Assembly: GCF_000299395.1 (NCBI RefSeq)
Contig: NC_018656.1
Location: 1,178,001-1,242,000 of the forward strand
Length of the DNA stretch: 64,000 nucleotides
DNA from: Candidatus Nitrosopumilus sediminis
GTDB taxonomy: Archaea > Thermoproteota > Nitrososphaeria > Nitrososphaerales > Nitrosopumilaceae
Direction of reading: 5' to 3'
This document shows positions 26,888-36,024 of the stretch, piece after piece. The position numbers were made by a program, and so were the translations under genes. Position 1 is the stretch's first letter. Each line of letters opens with the position of its first letter. The notes under the pieces are model-generated. The model did no database searches, was not told where the DNA came from, and saw only the letters and a list, made by a program, of their open reading frames with translations.

Positions 26888-27726
26888 ATCCTGACGTTAC
26901 CATTCTTTACGATACCATCCGTTGGGAAGAAAAAGCTCTGCTAGAAGCCGGTAAAAAAAAGAACATTAACATCCAGATGGTCGATTGTAAGAAATTGGCA
27001 ATAGATTTAGAAAAAAAACCTGAAGATTATGGCATTGTTATTCAAAGATGTGTAAGTTACTATAGAAATCTTCATTCAACTGCAGCTCTTGAAGGAATTG
27101 GTGTGAAGGTAATCAATTGTCTAAACACAGGGGTATTTGCAGGAAATAAATTATTCACACATATGTTACTAAAGAAATTTGGAGTGCCGACACCTGATGC
27201 AACTGTTGCTTTTTCAAAAGAAGCAGCTTTACAAGCATTAGATTCACAAGGATACCCAAAAGTGATCAAACCAACAGTTGGTAGTTGGGGCAGATTAATT
27301 TCAAAATTAAATGACAGAGATGCAGCTGAGGGGATCATTGAAAGCAGAGAGAACATGTATCCAATCTATCAAGTTCATTATTTGGAAGAATTTGTAAAAA
27401 GACCTCCAAGAGATATTAGAGCAATAATGATAGGAGACAAAATTGTAGCAGCAATTTATCGTACTTCTAAACATTGGAAAACCAACATGGCATTAGGAGG
27501 CACAGCAGAGCCATGTAAAGTAACGCAAGAAATGGAAGAAATGTGCATTAAAGCAAAACATGCAATTCAAGGAGATATTGTAGGTGTCGATTTGATGGAA
27601 AGTGATGAGAAAGGATTGGTCGTACATGAAGTAAACAACACTACAGAATACAAGAACACAGTAAGAGTGTGTGAAGTTGACATTCCTTCCTTAATGTTAG
27701 ATTATGCACTGAAGATGGAAAAGTAG
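26884..27726 (+). CDS. lysX: LysW ligase, ATP-grasp (LysX family, copy 2)
   Basis: A 280-residue ATP-grasp paralogue of the enzyme at 21.1 kb. Motifs include IQRCVSYYRNLHSTAA, VIKPTVGSWGRLIS and HEVNNTTEYKN. The start is GTG 26884, overlapping the lysW2 stop (GTGA). Lying in the homocitrate synthase operon, it is the better candidate for alpha-aminoadipate-LysW ligase. The EYKN versus EFKG difference from copy 1 is consistent with different substrates. Confidence 0.86.
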   Translation: MNPDVTILYDTIRWEEKALLEAGKKKNINIQMVDCKKLAIDLEKKPEDYGIVIQRCVSYYRNLHSTAALEGIGVKVINCLNTGVFAGNKLFTHMLLKKFGVPTPDATVAFSKEAALQALDSQGYPKVIKPTVGSWGRLISKLNDRDAAEGIIESRENMYPIYQVHYLEEFVKRPPRDIRAIMIGDKIVAAIYRTSKHWKTNMALGGTAEPCKVTQEMEEMCIKAKHAIQGDIVGVDLMESDEKGLVVHEVNNTTEYKNTVRVCEVDIPSLMLDYALKMEK

Positions 27727-27728
27727 GA

Positions 27729-28853
27729 ATGGACACTTTTACAGTAACACCAAGATTTGCAGTAAAGATGTTAGAGAAAGCACTCAGACTGTATACACCT
27801 TCTTTGAGTGAAAAACCAATGGCAGAATTCTTAGCAGACAAATGTGATGATTTAGGTTTTGAAGATATTCAGATTGATGAAGTAGGGAACATAATAGCAA
27901 AGAAAGGTTCAGGTTCTCCAAAAATAATGTTATGTGGACATATGGATGTAGTTCCAGGAAAAGTCAAAGTTAGAAAAGAAGGGGATGCATTGTATGGTAG
28001 AGGTGCATCAGATGCTAAAGCACCACTTATGGCAATGTTGTTTGCTGCAGCATCAATTCAAAACAACAATGGCACAGTATTTTTTGTTGGAGCTGTAGAT
28101 GAAGAAGGAAATGCAACAGGAATTAAAAATCTCGTAAAGAAAGAAAGAGGTATCGATTATGCAGTATTTGGCGAACCAAGCGGAATTAAACAAGTCACTA
28201 TTGCATACAAAGGAAGGCTGGCAATCAATCTCAAAATCAGTGTTGATGACAGTTCTCATGCAAGTGCACCATGGCTTTCAAAAAATGCAATTCAAGAATC
28301 TATGATTTTTGTAAAAGAACTAAAAGACAGATTAGAAGCAAATCAGGATGGTAGAACTAAAGGAATGTTACTTACAGTTACCATGACAGAAATCAAAGGA
28401 GGGACAAGTCACAATGTAACACCAAAGGATTGTGAGACCACATTTGATATTAGAATTCCTGTAGATATGAATTGTAAAACTATAGAACAGAAAATTGCAA
28501 CACTTGTAAAAGAAATTGCTCAAGAAAGAGAAGTTGAAGCATTTTATTCAATTCTTGATGAAACAGAGCCATTTGAGGCATCTCATACTTCGCCTTTAGT
28601 CAGAGCATTTACCCTTGGCATTATGGAAGTTGAGCATTCAAGGCCAACTCTTATCAGAAAAACAGGTACTGGAGACATGAATGTTTTAGGCAATCAATGG
28701 AGTATTCCTGTAGTCACATACGGTCCAGGAGACCCACATGAGGCACATACAATTGATGAAAAAGTTTCAATTGATGAATATCTGAGAGGAATTGAAATTC
28801 TCAAGAAAACACTACAGCACTTAAAAAGACTTCATGATAAAAAAATTAAGTAA
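27729..28853 (+). CDS. lysK: LysW-lysine/ornithine hydrolase (M20 family)
   Basis: A 374-residue zinc peptidase of the ArgE/DapE/LysK type. Metal-site segments are LCGHMDVVPG (His/Asp) and GAVDEEGNATG (Glu pair), with the substrate-side GPGDPHEAHTIDE near the C-terminus. It releases lysine (and probably ornithine) from the carrier. It starts 2 nt after lysX and shares one base with the diphthine synthase start (TAATG). Confidence 0.9.
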   Translation: MDTFTVTPRFAVKMLEKALRLYTPSLSEKPMAEFLADKCDDLGFEDIQIDEVGNIIAKKGSGSPKIMLCGHMDVVPGKVKVRKEGDALYGRGASDAKAPLMAMLFAAASIQNNNGTVFFVGAVDEEGNATGIKNLVKKERGIDYAVFGEPSGIKQVTIAYKGRLAINLKISVDDSSHASAPWLSKNAIQESMIFVKELKDRLEANQDGRTKGMLLTVTMTEIKGGTSHNVTPKDCETTFDIRIPVDMNCKTIEQKIATLVKEIAQEREVEAFYSILDETEPFEASHTSPLVRAFTLGIMEVEHSRPTLIRKTGTGDMNVLGNQWSIPVVTYGPGDPHEAHTIDEKVSIDEYLRGIEILKKTLQHLKRLHDKKIK

Positions 28854-29662
28854 TGCTCTGGTTTGTAGGTTTAGGAATTTCTGGATTCAAATCAATTCCT
28901 AGTGAGGCATTAGATGTTTTATCAAAGGCAGATATTGTTTATTTGGAGCAATTTACCAGCCCAATTGGAAAATCAGATTTATCAAAGATCAAAAATGCCA
29001 CAAAAGGGGAATTCAAACTAGCAAAAAGATGGCTAGTTGAAGACGGTAATGAAATTTTAAAAAATGCAAAGAAAAAAAAGGTAGCACTATTAGCATATGG
29101 AGATCCATACATTGCAACAACTCACATTGAATTAAGAACGAGAGCTATAGAAGAAAAAATCAAAACACAATCCATTCATGCATCTTCATCACTTACTTCA
29201 ATGATAGGAGAATGTGGTTTGCATTTTTACAAAGTAGGAAGAATTGCAACAATTATGAGTGAGATGAAATCACTAACAACTCCATACTATGTAATATACA
29301 AAAACATCATTGAAGGAAATCACACAGTTCTTCTTTTAGAATTTAATCAAGATAAAGATTTTTTCTTAGATCCAAAGGATGCACTAAATGGACTTTTAGA
29401 AACTGAAAAAGGACAGATAAGAAATGTGATTAGCCCGTCAACATATGTCATAATTGCATCAAGGATAGGATTCAAAGATCAACGTATTATTTCAGGTAAG
29501 ATATCTAGTTTGAAGAAAACAGATTTTGGTAAACCACCACACACAGTTATAATTCCAGGAAGATTACACTTTACAGAATCAGACGCCTTGAAAATATTCA
29601 GTCAATGTATTGATGAACCATTTGACAATACAGAAAAAACAAAAAAATTTCAGTTCAAATGA
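28853..29662 (+). CDS. dph5: Diphthine synthase
   Basis: A 269-residue SAM-dependent methyltransferase of the tetrapyrrole-methylase fold. It has the typical start LWFVGLGISGFKSI and LLAYGDPYIATTH (near residue 80). It methylates the modified His of elongation factor 2 during diphthamide synthesis. It overlaps lysK by 1 nt and DUF357 by 4 nt, so it appears to be carried along in the same transcript. Confidence 0.92.
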   Translation: MLWFVGLGISGFKSIPSEALDVLSKADIVYLEQFTSPIGKSDLSKIKNATKGEFKLAKRWLVEDGNEILKNAKKKKVALLAYGDPYIATTHIELRTRAIEEKIKTQSIHASSSLTSMIGECGLHFYKVGRIATIMSEMKSLTTPYYVIYKNIIEGNHTVLLLEFNQDKDFFLDPKDALNGLLETEKGQIRNVISPSTYVIIASRIGFKDQRIISGKISSLKKTDFGKPPHTVIIPGRLHFTESDALKIFSQCIDEPFDNTEKTKKFQFK

Positions 29663-29889
29663 TGAAAAAATATGTCCCAATGGTAAGAGAAGCACTTGAA
29701 GAGGTAGAGCCATTATACAAAGATCAAAAGGAATTCCAAGTAATTTTGGAAAATGCTGAATTGTATGTCAAAGATGCAGAGAAATTTCTTGAAGACGGTC
29801 AAGATGAAGTAGCAATATTGAGTATCGGTTATGCTGATGGTCTTGTTGATGCATTAAGGCTGGCAAAAGGCCTAGATCCAAAGATGTAG
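29659..29889 (+). CDS. DUF357 family helical protein
   Basis: A 76-residue, charged, all-helical protein. The segment AEKFLEDGQDEVAILSIGYADGLVDAL matches the conserved archaeal DUF357 family in pieces (DGQDEVAILSIGYADGL). The function is unknown. In archaea these genes often sit next to riboflavin/FAD genes, and here it directly precedes the FAD synthetase. It begins with an ATGA overlap on dph5. Confidence 0.82.
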   Translation: MMKKYVPMVREALEEVEPLYKDQKEFQVILENAELYVKDAEKFLEDGQDEVAILSIGYADGLVDALRLAKGLDPKM

Positions 29890-29933
29890 ATTTTAGCGAT
29901 GAATTAAAGAGAGGGTCAAAAATAGAAAAAATA

Positions 29934-30551
29934 TTGAAACAAAGTGAAAAAGCCATCCTGTCTATCATGTATGTATGTCAAATTGAAGGAAAAGAGGTAT
30001 TTGAAGTAATTAGGAAAAAGACCATGTTTTCTGAAGATTTGATTAATTCAAAAATTGACGAATTGATAAAAAATCAATTAGTAAATAATGATAGAAAAAC
30101 ACTCACAGATATAGGAAGAAATTCATTATGTGTGGTATTAGCAGGAGGAGTTTTTGATATTATCCATCCAGGGCATATACATACATTAAATGCTGCAAAA
30201 AAATTAGGAGATGTTTTGGTGGTGGTGGTGGCTACTGATAATACAGCAGTAAAGATGAAAAAAAGAAGACCCCTTCATGCACAAGAACAAAGACAAGAAT
30301 TGGTAAATTCATTGTCAATGGTAGATCTATGTTTAATCGGTCAAGAAGACGATATTTTCAAAACAGTAAACCACGTCAAACCACAAATAATTGCATTAGG
30401 TTATGATCAAGTTCATCAAGAAAAATTCATCATAGAAGGATGTAAGAAGATTGAGCTTGATGCAAAAGTTGCAAGGTTACAGTCCCCAATTCCTGAAAGT
30501 TCAAGCTCTAAAATTCAAAAAGAATACGGAGAATCCATTCACGGAATTTAG
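29934..30551 (+). CDS. ribL: Archaeal FAD synthetase with N-terminal winged helix
   Basis: A 205-residue protein. Residues about 1-65 look like a winged-helix domain. The rest is a cytidylyltransferase-like fold with the HxGH motif GGVFDIIHPGHIHTL, followed by KKRRPLHAQEQRQELV and ALGYDQ. It would adenylylate FMN to FAD. The start is uncertain: the frame is open upstream, with TTG 29934 the best start that keeps the whole winged helix, and ATG 29967 as the alternative. Its stop overlaps the convergent riboflavin kinase gene by 4 nt. Confidence 0.85.
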   Translation: MKQSEKAILSIMYVCQIEGKEVFEVIRKKTMFSEDLINSKIDELIKNQLVNNDRKTLTDIGRNSLCVVLAGGVFDIIHPGHIHTLNAAKKLGDVLVVVVATDNTAVKMKKRRPLHAQEQRQELVNSLSMVDLCLIGQEDDIFKTVNHVKPQIIALGYDQVHQEKFIIEGCKKIELDAKVARLQSPIPESSSSKIQKEYGESIHGI

Positions 30552-31231
30552 GAGTTTATTGGAATTTTAATTGATACTTTTGAACCATCCTTTAATTTAG
30601 CAATTTTTCTCAAACAAGTCTTCGAAATTAATTCTATAATAGAATCATCATGATGTGTACGCTCTAAAATAATTAATTCACAATTTGCAGAATTATTTAG
30701 TTTTGCAGCAAAGCATTTGACCCACCCATAGGTTCTTTTTCCATCTGAGAAGCTATTAATTTTGACACCCTCTAGAGTTTCAAATTGCTTAATTGCTTCT
30801 TGATGAATTTTTTGATCTAGTTTGACATTAAGGGTTCCAGGATATGGAACATAGCCAATTTTTGATTCAAATTGTTTTGTATAGCCTTTTAATCCCATAT
30901 AGTATGCACCTTCACCCATTCCAGAAACCAATGTACCTTTGAGTTCAACATGAGAGGGAGAAGAATCAAGGCTTTTTTGTAACGTTGCAGAAAGTTTAAC
31001 CATTTCAGAATATCCTTTTGGAGTAATTTTGACTGAAATATTCCTTCCATTGATTATTCGCTCAATGAATTGATTTTGTTCCAATTCTAGAAGATGTTTT
31101 GATGCAGATTGCTGTGATTTTTTGATGTTTTTACCAAGCGAAGACGTCGTAATAGAAACATAGTTGTATTTTGCACCTTTTGAGAGTAAATATGAAAGAG
31201 TTAGGATGTGCTGAATTTTTAGTTCAGTCAT
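30548..31231 (-). CDS. ribK: CTP-dependent riboflavin kinase with N-terminal winged helix
   Basis: A 227-residue protein. Residues 1-85 form a MarR-like winged helix (SLGKNIKKSQQSASKHLLEL). The C-terminal domain is the archaeal RibK barrel with GMGEGAYYMGLKGYTKQF and GYVPYPGTLNVKL. It makes FMN from riboflavin using CTP. The fused DNA-binding domain suggests autoregulation by flavin. It follows dnaG by 5 nt and meets ribL tail to tail, so the FMN and FAD steps are encoded side by side. Confidence 0.93.
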   Translation of the reverse strand: MTELKIQHILTLSYLLSKGAKYNYVSITTSSLGKNIKKSQQSASKHLLELEQNQFIERIINGRNISVKITPKGYSEMVKLSATLQKSLDSSPSHVELKGTLVSGMGEGAYYMGLKGYTKQFESKIGYVPYPGTLNVKLDQKIHQEAIKQFETLEGVKINSFSDGKRTYGWVKCFAAKLNNSANCELIILERTHHDDSIIELISKTCLRKIAKLKDGSKVSIKIPINS

Positions 31232-31236
31232 CTATT

Positions 31237-32379
31237 CTAAGATACACCCAAGTCACCGAATGTTTTTAGTGTCATTCCTTCAGAGTTTGATAATTTTGCA
31301 ACTCTATGTCCAATTACACATTCAACACCAGCATTTTTGGCACCTTCTAAAAGTCTCTGGGTGATAATTCCATCCAACAAAAGATATTTGATTCCTGATT
31401 GAGATGATAATTTGCTTACAACCTCACTGATTGGAACTTTGAAAATCTCATTTTGATCACCATCTAATGCAATTGCTTCAAGAGTTTCATTGAGATTTGG
31501 GAATACTTTTGCGGCCATTTCGGCTATAGGTTTGTCATCTTCACTTTTTAGTTGAGGTGCAGGTTTTCCTTGTTTAATCTCATCAGCAATAGGTCTTAGG
31601 ATTTCATCAATTCTTTGTGGAGTTAGTTCTTCTACCTCAACACCAGTGTCTGCTTGAAGTGCATAGTCTAAGTTAACAAGAGATTTGAGCTCTTTGAGAA
31701 TGAATCCGCCAGATCTGTCACCATCAAGGAAGGCAACAACAGTATCCTTAGAATTACATAGTTCTTTGATGGATTCATCAATTTTAGCACCTTCAATTGC
31801 AAGAACATTATCATATCCAGCTCTTAGAAGATTGATTACATCGGCTCTTCCTTCAACCAGAATAACCCAATTAGAATCAGCAAGACCTGAACTACACGTT
31901 AGTTTTGATGGGCCATATGTGGATAGTTTTTTAGCATCACCTTGGTGAACGTCATTTAACATGCTTTCACCTTCACTAACAGTTTTAGTTGCCCATTTTT
32001 GTTTAATTTCTTTTGCACGTCTTACAATATCATCTTTCTTTGCAGCTCGAACATCATCAATAGCTTCTAATTTGAATTTACAATCAAATGGGCCTACTTT
32101 GTCAATACTCTCAATACCAGCTGCAATTAATGCACAAGTATCAATATCAGTGCTCATTGGAATTAATGCATCACCGCTTGTAGTGTTGGATGTAGATTTT
32201 GCATTAACTTCAATGCGACCTACTTTAGAAACTCGTTGCAGTTCATTCAGATTCATCTCTGGGCCTAACAGTCCTTCTGTTTGGCCAAAGATGGCGCCGA
32301 TTATATCTGCTCTTTCAACGAGTCCATCGACTTCATAGGAAAGTTTAACGTGATATTTGACAATTCCTGATTGAGGCAT
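31237..32379 (-). CDS. dnaG: Archaeal DnaG-like protein
   Basis: A 380-residue protein with a conserved N-terminal region (QSGIVKYHVKLSYEVDGLVERADI), a central Toprim domain with the catalytic Glu in WVILVEGRADVINLLRAG and an Asp pair in VAFLDGDRSGG, and a conserved C-terminal domain ending in LKTFGDLGVS. In archaea DnaG acts with the exosome as an RNA-binding/polyadenylation factor and may have primase activity. A strong Shine-Dalgarno lies 8 nt before the ATG. Confidence 0.94.
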   Translation of the reverse strand: MPQSGIVKYHVKLSYEVDGLVERADIIGAIFGQTEGLLGPEMNLNELQRVSKVGRIEVNAKSTSNTTSGDALIPMSTDIDTCALIAAGIESIDKVGPFDCKFKLEAIDDVRAAKKDDIVRRAKEIKQKWATKTVSEGESMLNDVHQGDAKKLSTYGPSKLTCSSGLADSNWVILVEGRADVINLLRAGYDNVLAIEGAKIDESIKELCNSKDTVVAFLDGDRSGGFILKELKSLVNLDYALQADTGVEVEELTPQRIDEILRPIADEIKQGKPAPQLKSEDDKPIAEMAAKVFPNLNETLEAIALDGDQNEIFKVPISEVVSKLSSQSGIKYLLLDGIITQRLLEGAKNAGVECVIGHRVAKLSNSEGMTLKTFGDLGVS

Positions 32380-32387
32380 AAACTATT

Positions 32388-32396
32388 CATCTCCTT
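32388..32396 (-). promoter_or_regulatory. Shine-Dalgarno of dnaG
   Basis: The reverse strand reads AGGAGATGA, 8 nt before the dnaG ATG (32379). It fixes the start and contrasts with the apparently leaderless genes nearby. Confidence 0.7.
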
Positions 32397-32535
32397 TATT
32401 ATCATAATTGGGGTTTTTACCTGCGATATATGAGGGTATCGCAAAAAATGATGTTAAAAATATAAAAAATTTCAAAAAATATGTTTATCATAGCAATCGC
32501 TAGAGAAACTAAAAATGAAAAATAATGAAAATTGT

Positions 32536-32886
32536 TTATTCAGTGCTAAATGAGTGACCACATGAACAGGATTTTGTAACATTTGGATTGTTAATTTTGA
32601 ATCCAGAGCCCATCAGGCTTTCAATATAGTCTACGTTTGCACCTTGTAAATGATCAACGCTGTAGCTATCAACTAGAAGTTTAACGCCATTTTCTTCTAA
32701 GACAATGTCATCTTCTTCTGGTGCTTTTTCAAAACCCATTCCATATGATAGACCGGAACAACCGCCACCTTGAACGTATACTCTAAGGTATTCAGGGGCT
32801 TCTGCTTCTTCTTTCATAAATTCTTGGATTTTTTCAGCAGCTTTTGCGGTAACTGTGACCATTTTTTGTGTTTGCTCAGTTGCCAT
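32536..32886 (-). CDS. Iron-sulfur cluster assembly protein, IscA/ErpA family
   Basis: A 116-residue A-type carrier. The three conserved cysteines are C43 (GGCSGLSYGM) and the C-terminal pair C107-x-C109 (SCSCGHSF). It should pass Fe-S clusters to apoproteins. It stands alone, with no Isc or Suf genes nearby in the window. Confidence 0.93.
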   Translation of the reverse strand: MATEQTQKMVTVTAKAAEKIQEFMKEEAEAPEYLRVYVQGGGCSGLSYGMGFEKAPEEDDIVLEENGVKLLVDSYSVDHLQGANVDYIESLMGSGFKINNPNVTKSCSCGHSFSTE

Positions 32887-32978
32887 TATAAAGAAAAAAG
32901 GCGATTCAAATTATAATAAGCTTTTCCCACCAGACACACTAGTAATTCAGGAAATTGTGGGACATGCAATGAATATTT

Positions 32979-33380
32979 CTAGTGATCAGCAATATGTTTG
33001 ACTAAATCACTAGATGTTAAAATTCCAACAACCTTATCATCGTCAATAACAGGTAATTTTTTTACATTTCTAGTAGACATCAAGTCAGATGCAATCCATA
33101 AATCAGAATCCGGATCAATTGAGATGAGAGGGGAAGACATTATTCTTCTAACAGGAGTATCAATAGGATAGGAGTGGGCAGTGATTTTAATTGCAAAATC
33201 CCTATCAGTTACAATTCCAACAGGCAAATTATTTTCCAAAACTATAACAGCTCCAATTCCAGTATCTTCCATCATTTTTGCAGCATCTGTAGCAGTAACA
33301 GAAGAATCAACAGATACAATAGAATTGTTCATGATTTGTTTTACCAGAGTTTTTTGTTGAACAGAATCAGGTGAAGTCAT
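32979..33380 (-). CDS. Two-CBS-domain protein
   Basis: A 133-residue protein made of one CBS pair (Bateman module). Repeats: MNNSIVSVDSSVTATDAAKMM...VGIVTDRDFA and MSSPLISIDPDSDL...VGILTSSDLV. Such modules bind adenine nucleotides or SAM and act as sensors. No effector domain is attached. Large families of these stand-alone proteins exist in this archaeal group. The regulated partner is unknown. Confidence 0.9.
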   Translation of the reverse strand: MTSPDSVQQKTLVKQIMNNSIVSVDSSVTATDAAKMMEDTGIGAVIVLENNLPVGIVTDRDFAIKITAHSYPIDTPVRRIMSSPLISIDPDSDLWIASDLMSTRNVKKLPVIDDDKVVGILTSSDLVKHIADH

Positions 33381-33425
33381 AGATAAATATTATGAAAAGA
33401 GATATTTCAAATGATAAATTGAATT

Positions 33426-34025
33426 TCAATTATGATAATCATGTTCATTAAAATCAGAGCCCAACGAAATTGACAGAAGTACTGTGGTATCAGTTGTTTG
33501 GAATTTTAGTTCTTTTTCAGGTAAGAAACTACGAAAGACTTGAGTTAACAATTGTTCAGCAAAAACAGACCACCTTAAACCTAAATCATGTTGAATCAAA
33601 AACGTATGCATATCGCCTTCTACTCGATGATCAGAGTTCATCCCAGATGCTCTCATGTAATCTTCTAATGTTTCAATACATCTTTTCAAATCATATCCAC
33701 CTTTGATAAACAAAACAGTGTCCTTTATCATAGGAAACATCAAAGTGATTATTTCATCAATGTCTTTTCCATCAAGTTCTCCACCCAATGCTTCAAGGAT
33801 TCCCTTTGGAACTGGAATCATTCCAATTTTACTAGAAAAACGATCCCATTGGACATATTTTTCTAGAATTTGTCTGACCAATACATTTTGTGAAATTCCT
33901 CTTTGTGTAGACTCAGTTTCTAATTCAGAGACGAGTTTTTCTGGTAGTCTGTACGTAATGCTTCGAGTAGATTCTTTTTTTTGGGAATGAATTTGTCTAT
34001 TGGGTGTAAGATTTTCGTCCATCAT
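33426..34025 (-). CDS. Ribbon-helix-helix-type DNA-binding protein with unknown C-terminal domain
   Basis: A protein of about 199 residues. Residues about 20-60 (SITYRLPEKLVSELETES, then QNVLVRQILEKYVQ) look like an Arc/MetJ/CopG ribbon-helix-helix. The remaining about 140 residues (LFIKGGYDLKRCIETLEDYM, FLIQHDLGLRWSVFAEQLL) form a domain I know only from archaeal ammonia oxidisers. A TTG at 34040 is in frame, but ATG 34025 is the more natural start. It lies 28 nt downstream of a winged-helix gene, so the two regulators are probably cotranscribed. Target unknown. Confidence 0.7.
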   Translation of the reverse strand: MMDENLTPNRQIHSQKKESTRSITYRLPEKLVSELETESTQRGISQNVLVRQILEKYVQWDRFSSKIGMIPVPKGILEALGGELDGKDIDEIITLMFPMIKDTVLFIKGGYDLKRCIETLEDYMRASGMNSDHRVEGDMHTFLIQHDLGLRWSVFAEQLLTQVFRSFLPEKELKFQTTDTTVLLSISLGSDFNEHDYHN

Positions 34026-34053
34026 TTTTAGCTCAAACAAAAATCTCCAACAG

Positions 34054-34395
34054 TTAACTTGCGTGTGAAGTATTTGGAACCAATTCCACAGTCGTGACCT
34101 CTAAATCACATTTTAGAGAAATGGATTTTACCCTACTCTTGTATAGAAAGTATTTCTTTCCATCCTGATTAATCGAGCCAGAAATAGCCAGTAATTTGGC
34201 ATCATATAGAGTCTGTAATCTTCTATATACAGTGCTAATAGGAATTTTTTTTTCACTGGATATTTCCATTGCAGATTTTGGCTTTTCTAGAGTGTTATGC
34301 AGGATTAGTTTGCAATATTTATCAGCAAGTATTTCCAAAATGACCTGCTTTCTATCTTCATCCATAATTTTTTGAGATTGAATTAATTCTTGCAT
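34054..34395 (-). CDS. Winged-helix transcriptional regulator (ArsR-like)
   Basis: A 113-residue protein. The HTH lies at about 42-65 (SAMEISSEKKIPISTVYRRLQTL), followed by a wing with YFLYKSRVKSISLKCD. The C-terminal strand might bind a ligand, but no clear metal site is visible. It is divergent from the cupredoxin gene at 34664 across 268 bp and upstream of the ribbon-helix-helix gene. Confidence 0.78.
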   Translation of the reverse strand: MQELIQSQKIMDEDRKQVILEILADKYCKLILHNTLEKPKSAMEISSEKKIPISTVYRRLQTLYDAKLLAISGSINQDGKKYFLYKSRVKSISLKCDLEVTTVELVPNTSHAS

Positions 34396-34663
34396 GAAAA
34401 AATAGGTTCAAAATTAAATATAACAGATTAGTTTACACTGCAAGACAATGTATACACATTTTCAGAGCCAAGATCAAATAATTTTAAGATCTCAACGATC
34501 GTAATTTTCAAAAATTATGTCTAATTACATCATTAAATCACATAAGAAGGTTCATAGAAGAACAACTCCACTTTTTTATTTTTATTTAATAATTTATAAA
34601 ATATTTAGAGAACTATTTGAAAATCTACATAATCATTTAAATTTACAAAAAACATCGTAGTGT
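34396..34663. promoter_or_regulatory. Divergent AT-rich intergenic region (regulator / cupredoxin)
   Basis: This 268-bp region separates the leftward regulator pair from the rightward cupredoxin. It is very AT-rich, with TATA-like stretches near 34585-34605 (TTAATAATTTATAAAATATTT). It also holds AGATC/GATCT arms at 34471-34475 and 34488-34492. A 47-codon frame at 34517-34660 looks like chance. I see no RNA gene. Confidence 0.4.
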
Positions 34664-35188
34664 GTGGAAAATAAATCAAGAAAATTAGTCGTTCCAGTTT
34701 CAGTGTTAACAATATTATTAATTTCATTTTCCATAAATTTTGCAAACGCAGAACCAGTTCCAGAATGGGTAAAAAATACAGCATTGTGGTATGGTGAAGG
34801 GATTATTTCGGAAGAGGAATTTCTCAATATGATAAAATTTTTAATAGAAAATAAGGTCATTGTGTTAGATAGTATTACGGAGCCAGCCCCACAGATTGTA
34901 AATACACAAGTCATTATTCCAAATGGGAACTTTGATGTTACAGGTGCAGGATTTTACTCCCCCTTGAATCTGGAGATTGAAGTAGGAACCACAGTCACTT
35001 GGGTAAATGACGATTCAGTTCCTCACAATATACAAAGTATGGGCGATAGTGGAAAAGTCACACAGTTGTTTAACAGTCCGCCACTAAATACAGGTGACAG
35101 ATTTGAATTTACATTTGAAAAATCAGGTGTGTATAATTACTTCTGTTCATTCCATCCTTGGAGAGTTGGAGTAGTTACAGTTTCTTAA
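34664..35188 (+). CDS. Exported cupredoxin-like protein lacking the axial Met
   Basis: A 174-residue protein starting at GTG 34664. Residues 9-29 form a signal peptide (PVSVLTILLISFSINFANA). A domain common in exported proteins of this lineage follows (WVKNTALWYGEGIISEEEF, about 35-65). The rest is a plastocyanin-like cupredoxin with the first His in DDSVPHNIQSM and the Cys-His pair in YFCSFHPW. The next residue, normally Met in the C-x2-H-x2-M loop, is Arg (HPWRVG). The copper site would be three-coordinate or altered. It probably acts in electron transfer or copper binding outside the membrane. Confidence 0.85.
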   Translation: MENKSRKLVVPVSVLTILLISFSINFANAEPVPEWVKNTALWYGEGIISEEEFLNMIKFLIENKVIVLDSITEPAPQIVNTQVIIPNGNFDVTGAGFYSPLNLEIEVGTTVTWVNDDSVPHNIQSMGDSGKVTQLFNSPPLNTGDRFEFTFEKSGVYNYFCSFHPWRVGVVTVS

Positions 35189-35226
35189 AACAAAAAATAA
35201 TAAAATAAGAAAGAAATTAGAAATAG

Positions 35227-36024
<798 letters not shown>

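Noticed and set aside
34517-34660. 47-codon rightward frame upstream of the cupredoxin
   Set aside because: Very AT-rich composition, no family pattern, and overlaps the TATA-like region of the next gene.
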